From contig CAZOOZ010000002.1 in the NCBI GenBank assembly GCA_964581565.1, positions 186,001-250,000 on the forward strand: a DNA stretch of 64,000 nucleotides, given 5' to 3'. The notes beneath the pieces are model-generated. The model was given only the letters and a program-made list of their open reading frames with translations. It was not told the DNA's origin and did no database searches. The translations under genes and the position numbers were made by a program. The first letter of the stretch is position 1. The number at the start of each line of letters is the position of its first letter. The DNA is from UBA1433 sp964581565 (GTDB lineage: Bacteria; Bacillota; Clostridia; Eubacteriales; UBA1433). Positions 43,144 to 52,466 of the stretch are shown here, in pieces.

Positions 43144-43926
43144 TTAATTCTTTTTCGGGATCACGATCGTAATGGTGATGTTTTCTCCGTCTTCTTGTTC
43201 GGCATACAGTGCACGAAGCCCCGTTTTTTTGATATCATTAAATGCTTTTTTGATTGTGTTGACGTAGATTCTTTTATCGATGATATTTGTTACTCTTCTC
43301 TTTTTTGGGTTTATACCATCTTTTTGATTCATGTCATCGATCATCTCTTCTGTCTGGCGCACATTGAGCCCGCGCTTGATGATCTTCTTTGTCGCCGCAA
43401 GTCGTTCACTTGTGGGCAGTTTTAAAAGCGCTCTGGCATGCCTTTCCGTAAGGCCGTTTTCATTGAGCAAGTTTAAAACATCTTCACTTAAGTTTAATAT
43501 TCTCAATTTATTGGCAATTGTAGATTGTTTTTTTCCTATGATATTGGAGAGTTTTTCCTGTGTTAAGTTATAGGAAGACAACAGTGTTTTGTACCCCATT
43601 GCTTCTTCAATAAAATTTAAATCTTCTCTTTGCACATTTTCGATCATGCTTATAAAAGCCGCATCTTCTTCGCTTGCTTCTACAATAATGCAGGGCACTC
43701 TTGTAAGCCCCACCATATGCGATGCCCGCAGTCTGCGTTCCCCTGCTATGAGTTCGTATCTGCCGTTCGGCATTGTTTTCACGGTCAGAGGCTGGATAAT
43801 ACCCACTTTTGCAATGGAATCTGCCAGTTCGTTTAAGCTTTCCTCATCAAAGTGCTTTCGAGGCTGATTTTTATTCGGCACGATCCAGTCAATGGGTATC
43901 ATTTCCGATTTGTTTTTTATTTTCAT
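43144..43926 (-). CDS. noc: ParB-family nucleoid occlusion protein (Noc-like)
   Basis: A 260-aa ParB/Noc protein. The N-terminal CTPase domain holds the GERRLRASHMV motif and ENVQREDLNFIEEA; the HTH is TQEKLSNIIGKKQSTIANKL. Placement directly after mnmG (4-bp ATGA overlap) is where Noc sits in Bacillus, so Noc is preferred over Spo0J, but with no soj/spo0J pair in view the protein could be the only ParB here. No parS or Noc box was seen. rsmG, usually between mnmG and noc, is missing. Confidence 0.85.
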   Translation of the reverse strand: MKIKNKSEMIPIDWIVPNKNQPRKHFDEESLNELADSIAKVGIIQPLTVKTMPNGRYELIAGERRLRASHMVGLTRVPCIIVEASEEDAAFISMIENVQREDLNFIEEAMGYKTLLSSYNLTQEKLSNIIGKKQSTIANKLRILNLSEDVLNLLNENGLTERHARALLKLPTSERLAATKKIIKRGLNVRQTEEMIDDMNQKDGINPKKRRVTNIIDKRIYVNTIKKAFNDIKKTGLRALYAEQEDGENITITIVIPKKN

Positions 43927-45821
43927 ACTTTCTCCTCTCCCTGTTTTGTTTTTTGTTTCTGTCTTTCCATATAAATCATCAGTACCGAAATATCGGAGGG
44001 TGACACGCCAAGTATTCTTGATGCCTGCCCCAATGACTTCGGTTTGATTTTATTTAGTTTTTCTCTGGCTTCGAGCCTTAAGTTTTCAACATTTCTATAA
44101 TCGATATTTTCATCGATTAACTTTTCTTCCATTCTTAAGAATCTCTCCACTTGCTGCCCCTGTTTTTTGATATATCCTTCATATTTTATTTGAATTTCCA
44201 CTTGTTCTTTTACGCGCCTGTCGAGCAGTCTGGCTTCTTCATCGAAAAGCTCAACAAAATTATAATCGATCTCGGGGCGTTTTAACAATTCGTAAATCGT
44301 CATTCCCTCTGTGATGGTAGAAGAGCCCATGCTTTCTAAAAGCGCGTTTGTCTTCTCATCGGCTTTTATTTTCATGGTTTTCAATCTTTGAAGCTGCGCC
44401 TCGATCGTTCTTTTCTTCTGCAAAAACTTCTCGTATCTTTCTTTAGAGATAAGTCCCTGCCTGTAGCCTATCTCCGTCAGCCGCATATCCGCATTGTCTT
44501 GGCGAAGCAGAAGTCTGTATTCCACGCGCGAAGTCATCATGCGATAAGGCTCACTCGTTCCCTTTGTTGTGATATCGTCGATCAAAACACCGATATATCC
44601 GTCGCTTCTTTTTAAAATCACGGGTTCTTTTCCGTCGATATAATTTACGGCATTGATGCCGGCAATAATGCCCTGCCCCGCTGCTTCTTCATAACCCGAT
44701 GTGCCGTTGATCTGTCCTGCCATAAAAAGACCGTTGACGGCTTTTGCCTCCAGAGACGTTTTCAGCTGTACGGGATCAATGGCATCATATTCTATGGCAT
44801 AAGCACTGCGCATGATCTCAGCATGCTCAAGGCCGCTGATCGTGTGCATCAACTTTTCCTGCACATCTTCAGGCAACGAGGATGAAAGCCCCTGCACATA
44901 GAGTTCATTCGTATCCAGCCCTTCGGGCTCAATAAAAAGCTGATGCTTGTCCTTGTCGCAAAACCGCACTACTTTATCTTCTATGCTCGGGCAGTATCTG
45001 GGCCCCGTGCCTTCGATTTTTCCGCCGTATAAGGGCGAACGATGCAGATTTTGTCTGATGATTTCATGTGTTTCTTCGTTCGTATAAGTCAAATAACACG
45101 GATACTGGGGCGCAGAGTCAAACGTGTTCTCAAAAGAAAACGGCTCGATATATTCGTCCCCGTCCTGACGGGTCATTTTTGAAAAATCCACACTTCTCTT
45201 GTTGATTCGTGCCGGTGTTCCGGTCTTTAGCCTGATAAGCCTGATTCCAAGCTGTAACAAACTATCCGAAAGCCCCACTGCCGCGCGAATGCCGTTTGGT
45301 CCGCCCTGGTAGGAATAATCCCCGATAATGATTTTTCCGTTTAAATAAGTGCCCGATGCAATCACAACGGCTTTTGCTTCATAAGAAAGTCCAGATTGCG
45401 TGGTAATACCTTTGATAGTGCCGTTTTCAACATTCAGGCTCGCCACTTCCTGCTGCACCAAATCCAAATTCTCCTGCATTTCTAGGACTTGTTTCATGGC
45501 AACCTGATATCTTTTTTTATCAGCCTGCGCACGCAACGAGCGCACAGCATGTCCTTTTTTCGTGTTGAGCATTCTGTTTTGAATAAACGTCTTGTCGATG
45601 TTTTTGCCCATTTCTCCGCCGAGCGCGTCCACTTCCCGCACCAAATGCCCCTTGCCTGTGCCGCCGATCGACGGATTACAAGGCATCATCGCCACTGCGT
45701 CCAAATTAATGGTGAGCAGCAACGTTTTTTTATTTTTTCTCGCGCTGGCCAAAGCCGCCTCGCAACCCGCATGGCCTGCGCCAACTACAATTACATCATA
45801 ATTTCCTGCTGTATATGTCAT
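43923..45821 (-). CDS. mnmG: tRNA uridine-34 carboxymethylaminomethyl-modifying enzyme MnmG
   Basis: A 632-aa FAD enzyme (GidA). The dinucleotide-binding motif VVGAGHAGCEAALA opens the protein, followed by PCNPSIGGTGKGHLVREVDALGG with a conserved Cys. The C-terminal region (GVSPSDISVLMIY) binds MnmE. With MnmE it installs a carboxymethylaminomethyl group on wobble uridine. It starts 15 bp after the mnmE stop and overlaps noc by 4 bp. The ribosome-binding site AAGGT is weak. Confidence 0.97.
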   Translation of the reverse strand: MTYTAGNYDVIVVGAGHAGCEAALASARKNKKTLLLTINLDAVAMMPCNPSIGGTGKGHLVREVDALGGEMGKNIDKTFIQNRMLNTKKGHAVRSLRAQADKKRYQVAMKQVLEMQENLDLVQQEVASLNVENGTIKGITTQSGLSYEAKAVVIASGTYLNGKIIIGDYSYQGGPNGIRAAVGLSDSLLQLGIRLIRLKTGTPARINKRSVDFSKMTRQDGDEYIEPFSFENTFDSAPQYPCYLTYTNEETHEIIRQNLHRSPLYGGKIEGTGPRYCPSIEDKVVRFCDKDKHQLFIEPEGLDTNELYVQGLSSSLPEDVQEKLMHTISGLEHAEIMRSAYAIEYDAIDPVQLKTSLEAKAVNGLFMAGQINGTSGYEEAAGQGIIAGINAVNYIDGKEPVILKRSDGYIGVLIDDITTKGTSEPYRMMTSRVEYRLLLRQDNADMRLTEIGYRQGLISKERYEKFLQKKRTIEAQLQRLKTMKIKADEKTNALLESMGSSTITEGMTIYELLKRPEIDYNFVELFDEEARLLDRRVKEQVEIQIKYEGYIKKQGQQVERFLRMEEKLIDENIDYRNVENLRLEAREKLNKIKPKSLGQASRILGVSPSDISVLMIYMERQKQKTKQGEEKV

Positions 45822-45836
45822 TTTATGAATACCTTC

Positions 45837-47213
45837 TTATTTTCCCAAACAAAAATTAGCAAAGATTCTGTCGATAATATCTTCTCCAATTGTCTGTCCT
45901 GTTATTTCCGCCAAATTTTCAAGGCAATCTTTAATGTCAATCTCCACCATGTCGATTTCCAATCCTAAATCCAAATTTTCTATGGCGCTGTCCAGACTGT
46001 CCAGTGCGCTCTTCAGCAGATTTTCCTGCCGAACATTTGCGGCGATGGCTTCACTTAGCACATCATCCGCTTTTACGCCTGCAAATTCTTCTATTTTTTT
46101 CTCTATTTCATCCAACCCCTCTTTTTTCAAGGCGGATATAGCTATGATCTGTTTGTCATCCAGTCGCTTTTTGATGCTCTCATCTTCCTGCAAGTCACTT
46201 TTATTAGCGACATAAATAGTATCTTTATTTTTCAAAAGTGAAAATATCTGTTCATCTTCGCTTTCCCATTTTCTGCTGCTGTCTATAACAAAAATCACAA
46301 CCTGCGCTTCATTGATTGCCTGAATACTGCGCTGTATGCCGATTTGTTCTACCTTATTTTCGGATTTTCTTATCCCCGCCGTATCGATAATCTTTACGGG
46401 AATACCGCCGATATTGATAAATTCACTGACTATATCCCGCGTTGTACCGGGTATTTCGGTCACGATGGAGCGGTCCTGGTTGGTAAGCGCATTCAAAAGC
46501 ATAGATTTACCCGCATTTGGTTTTCCCACAATGGCGACTTTAAGGCCCTCGTTTAGTATTTGCCCTCTTCTGGAACTCAGATACAGCTTTGTGAGCTTTC
46601 CTTTCGCTTCGGAAAGCATGAGGCGAATGTGTTTTTCATCGTTGTCCTGTTCATCATATTCCGGATACTCGATTCCAACGCCGATATAGGAAAGAATATC
46701 GAGCAGGATGTCTTTCATATGGTTGATTTCCTGCGACAAATGCCCAGTAAGTCTGTCTTGTGCCGCATTCAGCGCAGTTTTCGATTTTGCATTGATGATA
46801 TCCATCACAGCTTCTGCCTGCACAAGATCGATTCTCCCGTTTAAAAAAGCTCTTTTTGTAAATTCTCCGGGCTCTGCCAGCCTTGCCCCCGCTCGAATCA
46901 CTTCTGCAAGCACTCTGCCGGCCACAGTCAACCCGCCGTGGCAATTGATTTCCACGATGTCTTCCGCCGTGTAAGTAGCGGGTGCTTCCATCTTGCTGAT
47001 CAGCACTTCATCGATAATATTTCCCGATGCATTTTCCTTTATATGTCCGTAATGAATTGTCCTGTTTTTTAATTCAAAAAACCTTTTTTGCTTGCCCTTA
47101 TATAATTTCTCAGCTATTTCAAATGCGTTTTGCCCGCTTATACGAATAATAGAAATGCCGCTGTTTCCCAAAGCAGTCGAAATAGCCGCGATCGTATCTG
47201 TACTTGTTTTCAT
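45837..47213 (-). CDS. mnmE: tRNA modification GTPase MnmE
   Basis: A 458-aa GTPase. An N-terminal folate-binding domain begins with DTIAAISTALGNSGISIIR. The GTPase motifs are GKPNAGKS near residue 225, DTAGI near 273 and NKSD near 336. The C-terminal FCLGK provides the Cys-(I/L)-Gly-Lys signature. It forms a complex with MnmG, encoded just downstream. In many Firmicutes jag lies directly before mnmE; here an acetate-CoA ligase gene and a MarR-MATE pair intervene. Confidence 0.97.
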   Translation of the reverse strand: MKTSTDTIAAISTALGNSGISIIRISGQNAFEIAEKLYKGKQKRFFELKNRTIHYGHIKENASGNIIDEVLISKMEAPATYTAEDIVEINCHGGLTVAGRVLAEVIRAGARLAEPGEFTKRAFLNGRIDLVQAEAVMDIINAKSKTALNAAQDRLTGHLSQEINHMKDILLDILSYIGVGIEYPEYDEQDNDEKHIRLMLSEAKGKLTKLYLSSRRGQILNEGLKVAIVGKPNAGKSMLLNALTNQDRSIVTEIPGTTRDIVSEFINIGGIPVKIIDTAGIRKSENKVEQIGIQRSIQAINEAQVVIFVIDSSRKWESEDEQIFSLLKNKDTIYVANKSDLQEDESIKKRLDDKQIIAISALKKEGLDEIEKKIEEFAGVKADDVLSEAIAANVRQENLLKSALDSLDSAIENLDLGLEIDMVEIDIKDCLENLAEITGQTIGEDIIDRIFANFCLGK

Positions 47214-47324
47214 TAATATAAATTTTCCTCAGTGATTTAAAGATATGAATTATTTGAATTATTTTAAACTAATTATTTCCCAATGTCAACAGCAATACCC
47301 CACGCATATTTTACCATAAAATAA

Positions 47325-47359
47325 AAAATCCCTTTCAGACAAATACTGAAAGGGATTTT
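47325..47359 (-). terminator. Terminator of the acetate-CoA ligase gene
   Basis: AAAATCCCTTTCAG and CTGAAAGGGATTTT are perfect 14-bp arms with a 7-nt loop. It isolates the ligase gene from mnmE. Confidence 0.9.
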
Positions 47360-47377
47360 TTTATTTCAAAATATTTT

Positions 47378-49477
47378 TTATTTATAATTAACGATCAATG
47401 CATCCACGGCTTTAACACCTTTTTCATATACAAAGACAGGATTTAAATCGAGTTCTTTTAAATTGTCTTTATTGGCTACCGCATAATCACCCACTTTTAC
47501 AATCAAATCCGCAAGCGCGTCGATATCTAAGGCGCCGCTGCCGCGATAACCGCAAAGAAGCTTGTATGCTTTTAATTTTTTGAGCATGGTATGCGCTTCA
47601 TTCTTATTGATCGGCGCCGGATAAAGCACGACATCTTTAAATATTTCCACAAAAACTCCGCCAAGCCCGACCAAGATAATTGGTCCGAATAATGCATCGT
47701 TGTTGATACCGATAATAATTTCCGTACCGCTCGGCACCATTTCCTGCACTAAGATGCCGTCTATTTTCGCATTGGGATCATAAGCTTTGCAGCTTGCGAG
47801 GATCTCATCATAAGCTTTGAGCGCATCGTTTGCAGTATTGATGTTCAATTTTACGCCACCCGCTTCCGTTTTATGGAGTATCTCCGCAGAGTTCACTTTA
47901 AGTACAACGGGATATGTAAAATCTTTTTTTAACACATCGGCAAGTTCCTGCGGAGAAGTAACCATTGCCTGTGCCGGAATACTGACACCGTATTTTTTGA
48001 TTTCTTCTTTACTGTCAAATTCACTTAGCGCTATCGTCTGGCCTGCATGCTCTCTTTTTTTCGGATAAGCAAGATCCAGTGTCGATTTCTTATAATCAAA
48101 TTCGGCAAATTTATTTAATAATGCGATTTGTTTGTATCCTTTTTCTCCGCCTGTCAGCATAAAGATGCCGTGATCTTCGAGTTTATGTACCTGCTGCGGA
48201 TTTCTGCCGCTTTCAAACGACGAAAGCACAATGAGCGGTTTTTTGAGTTCTCCGTCTTTCGCAGCCGCGCATACAGCTTCTATCTGCACATCGGTTACAT
48301 CAGAACTATGCTCTTCGATATTAATACCCGTCGTCACAATACCGATATCTTCACTGTCCAGCATAGCTTTGTAAATACGTTTATTGGCTTCAATGTTATA
48401 CATGATACCCGTTGTGGCATCAAGCGGATTATTTGGCGTAGCGAAATGAGGCAGCAGTTCCAAAAGCACTGCTTTGATATTTTCGTCAAATTCCGGATGC
48501 ACAAGACCGTATTTTTCCGACAAATCCGCACACACCGCCGTCTCTCCGCCCGATAGGTTTAGGCTCGCCAGTGTGGGTTTGTGAGGCAGTCTTCCGTCTA
48601 ATATCGTGAACATCCTTGTCATAGCGATCAAATCCACAAAGTCATCGACCACAACAACGCCGAATTTCTCAAACACAGCGTCATAGACTTGACCGCTGCC
48701 TGATAAATTACCCGTATGCGATGCCGTAGCAGCCGCGCCTTTCTTGCTTCTGCCGCTTTTGAGAATGATCACGGGTTTACGCATTTCTGCCGCCTTTTTC
48801 AGTGCAGATATAAACACTTCCGGCTTTTTGACTCCTTCCAAATAAAGGGCTATCACGCGCACATCTTCATCCTGTGCATAAAAGTTGAGCACATCTTCTA
48901 TCGTGACGACATTGCCGTTTCCGGTCGATGCCATATATGTCATGCCAAAACCGGCTTCCGAGAGATATTTGATGATAAATCCGCTTTGGCCAACCACGCC
49001 AACGCCTTTTTTATCATTGAATTCAAAATATGACTCAACGCCCCAATAGATTTTATTGTCCACATTATTGATAAGACCCAGGCAATTTGGCCCGATCAGT
49101 GCCATATCATATTTTTGTGCGATTTTCACTAATTCTTTTTCGAGCTCTTTTCCTTCTTCTCCCCGCTCTTCCGAAAAACCGCTTGCAAATACAATGGCCC
49201 CTTTAATGCCAAGCTTTCCCGCTTCCTCAAGCAGGCCGTTGATCGTTGTGCTCGGTGTGCAAAGCACGACGCAGTCCACCACTTCCGGCAGCGCACCGAG
49301 AGAAGGATAACAGCGCTTGCCCATCAGTTCCTCTCTTTTGGGGTGCACAAAATAAAGTTTGTCGGTATCACTTCCTTTTAGCGAATACATAGCAACAAAA
49401 TTCCCAAAACTTCCGGCTCGATCGCTCACACCCACAATTGCCGTACTTTTTGGTTTAAAAACTTTTTTTAAATCCAT
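47378..49477 (-). CDS. Acetate-CoA ligase (ADP-forming), fused alpha-beta subunits
   Basis: A 699-aa enzyme that turns an acyl-CoA, ADP and phosphate into acid and ATP. The first part is a CoA-binding domain (STAIVGVSDRAGSFG), followed by a ligase domain with the phosphohistidine in ATASHTGNLSGS near residue 255. After a linker comes the ATP-grasp beta part (YPVVLKVNSAEILHKTEAGG). The start at 49477 (MDLKKVFKPKST) follows GGAGG. The fused form is common in amino-acid-fermenting Clostridia and archaea. It is a stand-alone unit placed inside the mnmE-jag interval. Confidence 0.93.
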   Translation of the reverse strand: MDLKKVFKPKSTAIVGVSDRAGSFGNFVAMYSLKGSDTDKLYFVHPKREELMGKRCYPSLGALPEVVDCVVLCTPSTTINGLLEEAGKLGIKGAIVFASGFSEERGEEGKELEKELVKIAQKYDMALIGPNCLGLINNVDNKIYWGVESYFEFNDKKGVGVVGQSGFIIKYLSEAGFGMTYMASTGNGNVVTIEDVLNFYAQDEDVRVIALYLEGVKKPEVFISALKKAAEMRKPVIILKSGRSKKGAAATASHTGNLSGSGQVYDAVFEKFGVVVVDDFVDLIAMTRMFTILDGRLPHKPTLASLNLSGGETAVCADLSEKYGLVHPEFDENIKAVLLELLPHFATPNNPLDATTGIMYNIEANKRIYKAMLDSEDIGIVTTGINIEEHSSDVTDVQIEAVCAAAKDGELKKPLIVLSSFESGRNPQQVHKLEDHGIFMLTGGEKGYKQIALLNKFAEFDYKKSTLDLAYPKKREHAGQTIALSEFDSKEEIKKYGVSIPAQAMVTSPQELADVLKKDFTYPVVLKVNSAEILHKTEAGGVKLNINTANDALKAYDEILASCKAYDPNAKIDGILVQEMVPSGTEIIIGINNDALFGPIILVGLGGVFVEIFKDVVLYPAPINKNEAHTMLKKLKAYKLLCGYRGSGALDIDALADLIVKVGDYAVANKDNLKELDLNPVFVYEKGVKAVDALIVNYK

Positions 49478-49660
49478 AATGATTTCCTCCACATCTTATT
49501 TTAAGCAAATACTCAAAATGTCGGGAAAATGTTTATTCTTTTATTATATAGTATTCTAAATGCTAATTGAAATGATTGTGATAAAAAAAACGGTATTTAA
49601 ATCTTAATAAACATTCTCAAATCATATTCGGTGATTACCCAAAAGCTTCTTTTTCTTGTC

Positions 49661-49685
49661 AATAAGTATATTGAGTATACTTATT
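49661..49685. promoter_or_regulatory. Perfect 10-bp inverted repeat between divergent genes
   Basis: AATAAGTATA (49661-49670) and TATACTTATT (49676-49685) with a 5-bp centre. It lies in the gap between the acetate-CoA ligase and MarR genes and could be an operator for either. The rest of the 370-bp gap, apart from the repeats at 49769-49814, shows nothing. Confidence 0.55.
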
Positions 49686-49768
49686 TGAACGATTTTCAGA
49701 TATAAAATTAATAAAATAATAAATTCTTAAACTTTTTTAAAGTTACTGTATGTTAAACGCTCTCATAA

Positions 49769-49814
49769 CTTGCATAAACATCTCTTGTATGCTATATTTG
49801 CATGCATATGCAAG
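49769..49814 (+). promoter_or_regulatory. Putative MarR operators (TTGCAT/ATGCAA repeats)
   Basis: TTGCAT-N4-ATGCAA (49798-49813) is a palindrome, and a further CTTGCATA (49769-49776) is the inverse of TATGCAAG (49807-49814). They lie 35-80 bp before the MarR start, a common place for self-regulation. Confidence 0.55.
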
Positions 49815-49848
49815 TTTTATACTTCGTTTTTATGGGAGAATACTACAA

Positions 49849-50337
49849 ATGAAAAATATAACACTCGGAAAATTGGCCGCTATCATCACGCAAAACGGCC
49901 ACTGCTACTACGATCGCGCACTTTGTCCATACGGCATTGGCTGGGGGCAACAATTCCTTTTGCTTTGTATTCATAATAACCAGGGTATCAGCATCCTAAA
50001 ACTTGCAAAAAAAGGTATTTTAGATCAAAGTACCACAACGAGGGCCCTGCAAAAACTTCACCGTCGGGGATATATCGATATCGAAGTAAGCTCTTCAGAC
50101 CGCAGAATGCGCAATGTCTACACTACACAAAAGGCTTTGCCTGTCATAGAGGAGACACTTTTGCTCCAGAAACAATGGAACGAAATCTTAGTGGACGGTA
50201 TGTCTGAAAATGAAATAAACGATGCTCATCGGCTGCTGGGCATTATGGCAAAAAATGCCTACATGCACATGCACGTCCAAGACGATGAACCTTGGGAGAG
50301 AGACTCAACAAAGGAGAATATAAATGACAAACAATAA
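49849..50337 (+). CDS. MarR-family transcriptional regulator
   Basis: A 162-aa winged-helix protein. Recognition region ISILKLAKKGILDQSTTTRA then LQKLHRRGYIDIEVSSSDRR, with the usual Asp-Arg-Arg in the wing. The start at 49849 (MKNITLGKLAA) follows GGGAG; an in-frame ATG 33 codons earlier has no site and would overlap the putative operators. It overlaps the MATE gene by 14 bp, so the pair is an operon in which the regulator probably controls the pump in response to a drug-like ligand. Confidence 0.88.
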   Translation: MKNITLGKLAAIITQNGHCYYDRALCPYGIGWGQQFLLLCIHNNQGISILKLAKKGILDQSTTTRALQKLHRRGYIDIEVSSSDRRMRNVYTTQKALPVIEETLLLQKQWNEILVDGMSENEINDAHRLLGIMAKNAYMHMHVQDDEPWERDSTKENINDKQ

Positions 50338-51793
50338 AAATACTCTGCCGCCTGACAAATCCGCAGAAAACAAAGGAAACCCTTTAGGATATATGCCCGT
50401 AGGAAAACTGCTGCTTAGCTTTTCCATCCCTTCTATTGTCCAAATGCTCATCAATTCGATTTACAATATCGTCGATCAAATTTTTATCGGTCAGGGCGTG
50501 GGCTATCTTGGAAATGCCGCCACAACAGTCGCTTTTCCGATCATGACAATTATTTTAGCTTTTGCAAGCATGATCGGCATCGGCGCATCGGCCTATGCTT
50601 CCATCAAACTCGGTCAGAAAAAAGATGACGAAGCAGAAAAAACACTGACAAATCAATATATTTTAGCCGTTCTAATCGGCTTTATTATCATGATTTTAGG
50701 TCATATTTTTTTAAAACCAATGTTAACGCTTTTTGGCGCAACGCCTTCTATAATGCCTTATGCGCTTGATTATGCCTCTATTATCCTGCTTGGTGCTCCT
50801 TTCGGTGTTTTGGGTATTACGCTGTCCAATCTGGCAAGAGCAGACGGATCTCCACGTATGTCTATGTACAGTGTGCTCATCGGTGCCGTGCTGAATTGCA
50901 TTTTGGATCCGATTTATATTTTTGTGCTTGGATGGGGAGTAAAAGGTGCCGCTATTGCTACGATCACATCTCAGTTTATTACTTTTTTCATCCTCACAAT
51001 CTATTTTTTAAAACACGCAAAACATATGCGGCTCAGAAAAAAATATCTAAAGCCAAACTTTCGCCTATGGCGCACCACCATGGCCCTTGGCCTGTCGTCA
51101 GCCATTACACATGGCTCAGCCACTTTGACGCAAACAGTCATGAATAATTCACTGGTCTATTACGGCAATTTAGACCCGCAGGTAGGAAGCGATATAGCTC
51201 TTTCCGCAATGGGTATTGTCATGAAAATCGTGATGATTCTCGTTGCGATCGGCGTCGGTGTCGGACTTGGCAGTCAACCTATCATCGGCTTCAACTTTGG
51301 CGCAAAACAACCACACCGATTAAAAAGATGTTATTATCTCGCCGTCAGCGCGGCAAGCTGTGTCATTATCATCGGGTGGCTGGTATGCCAGATCTTCCCC
51401 GTGCAAATTTTAAGCCTTTTCGGTACACAAAGTGAAAACTTTACCTACTTCGCTGTTCGATGCATTCGCATTTTCACCTTTGCTGTCTTTTTATCAGGCT
51501 TTCAAATTATATCGACAAGTTTCTTCCAAGCAACCGGCCAGCCGCTTAAAGCCTCCATTCTTTCCGCACTGCGCCAATTGATTTTGCTTGTACCGCTTAT
51601 TTTAATACTGCCGCTCTTCTTCGGTCTTAACGGTATCCTCTATGCGGGACCGGTTGCCGACAGCGTTTCCGCATTGATCGTATTTATTTTCATACATGCG
51701 GAAATGAAAAAGATAAATTGCTGGATAGAGCAGGAAAATAATTCTTCACATACACAAATACAAAATACCGATCCTATAAAAACGATCGATTAG
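50324..51793 (+). CDS. MATE-family efflux transporter, MepA-like (third in the window)
   Basis: A 489-aa protein with about twelve membrane segments. The first half holds NSIYNIVDQIFIGQGVGYLG and the second SQPIIGFNFGAKQPHRLKRC, both strongly typical of the MepA group of multidrug exporters. Coupling with a MarR regulator is also the MepR/MepA arrangement. The ribosome-binding site AAGGAG lies inside the end of the regulator gene. Confidence 0.92.
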   Translation: MTNNKNTLPPDKSAENKGNPLGYMPVGKLLLSFSIPSIVQMLINSIYNIVDQIFIGQGVGYLGNAATTVAFPIMTIILAFASMIGIGASAYASIKLGQKKDDEAEKTLTNQYILAVLIGFIIMILGHIFLKPMLTLFGATPSIMPYALDYASIILLGAPFGVLGITLSNLARADGSPRMSMYSVLIGAVLNCILDPIYIFVLGWGVKGAAIATITSQFITFFILTIYFLKHAKHMRLRKKYLKPNFRLWRTTMALGLSSAITHGSATLTQTVMNNSLVYYGNLDPQVGSDIALSAMGIVMKIVMILVAIGVGVGLGSQPIIGFNFGAKQPHRLKRCYYLAVSAASCVIIIGWLVCQIFPVQILSLFGTQSENFTYFAVRCIRIFTFAVFLSGFQIISTSFFQATGQPLKASILSALRQLILLVPLILILPLFFGLNGILYAGPVADSVSALIVFIFIHAEMKKINCWIEQENNSSHTQIQNTDPIKTID

Positions 51794-51807
51794 TTCGTCA
51801 AAATAAA

Positions 51808-51831
51808 AAAAGACTGTAACAACAGTCTTTT
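51808..51831. terminator. Bidirectional terminator between the MATE gene and jag
   Basis: AAAAGACTGT and ACAGTCTTTT are perfect 10-bp arms with a 4-nt loop and T-runs on both sides. Confidence 0.88.
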
Positions 51832-51839
51832 TTTATTTG

Positions 51840-52463
51840 CTATTTCAATTCAATAATAACTCTTCTATAGGGTTCTTCTCCCTGGCTTTTTGTCTGCACT
51901 TTTTTATTATTCTGCAAAGAAGCATGAATGATTCTTCTCTCATAGGGATTCATCGGCTCCAGTTCCACTTTTCTTCCGCTTCTAATAACACGGCCGGCCA
52001 TTTTATCCGCAAATTCTTTTAACGCTTTTTCTCGTTTTTCTCTGTAACCTTCCGTATTCAAAATGATTTTTACATATTCATCACTGTTTTTATTGACTGC
52101 CAGGCTTACCAAATACTGAATGGCATCCAGCGTGATACCGCGTCTGCCGATCAACAAGCGCATATCCTGTCCATTCATTTCAATATTTAAAATGCCGTCT
52201 TCTCTTTTTTCTGAGATTACTTCGGCGGGCACATTCATTGCCGCCGTCAATTCCTTTAAGAAATCACAGGCAATGTCTTGCGGTGTTTTTTCAAGCAAAG
52301 TCACTTCCACTTTTGCCTGTTTGCCGATTTTGCCTATCAATCCCGATGAAGGTATCTCAAGTATTTTTGTATCCACCTGATCAATTGTGGCATTCAATTC
52401 CTTAAGCGCGCTTTCAATTGCCTCTTCAACGGTTCGGGCTTTTATGATAACAGATCTTTGCAT
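51840..52463 (-). CDS. jag: RNA-binding protein Jag/KhpB
   Basis: A 207-aa protein with an N-terminal Jag domain (ARTVEEAIESALKELNATID), a central KH domain with LLIGRRGITLDAIQYL, and a C-terminal R3H domain (MNPYERRIIHASLQ). It binds RNA and is linked to cell division and envelope control. It lies 3 bp after yidC, the conserved spoIIIJ-jag order. Confidence 0.95.
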   Translation of the reverse strand: MQRSVIIKARTVEEAIESALKELNATIDQVDTKILEIPSSGLIGKIGKQAKVEVTLLEKTPQDIACDFLKELTAAMNVPAEVISEKREDGILNIEMNGQDMRLLIGRRGITLDAIQYLVSLAVNKNSDEYVKIILNTEGYREKREKALKEFADKMAGRVIRSGRKVELEPMNPYERRIIHASLQNNKKVQTKSQGEEPYRRVIIELK

Positions 52464-52466
52464 CTC

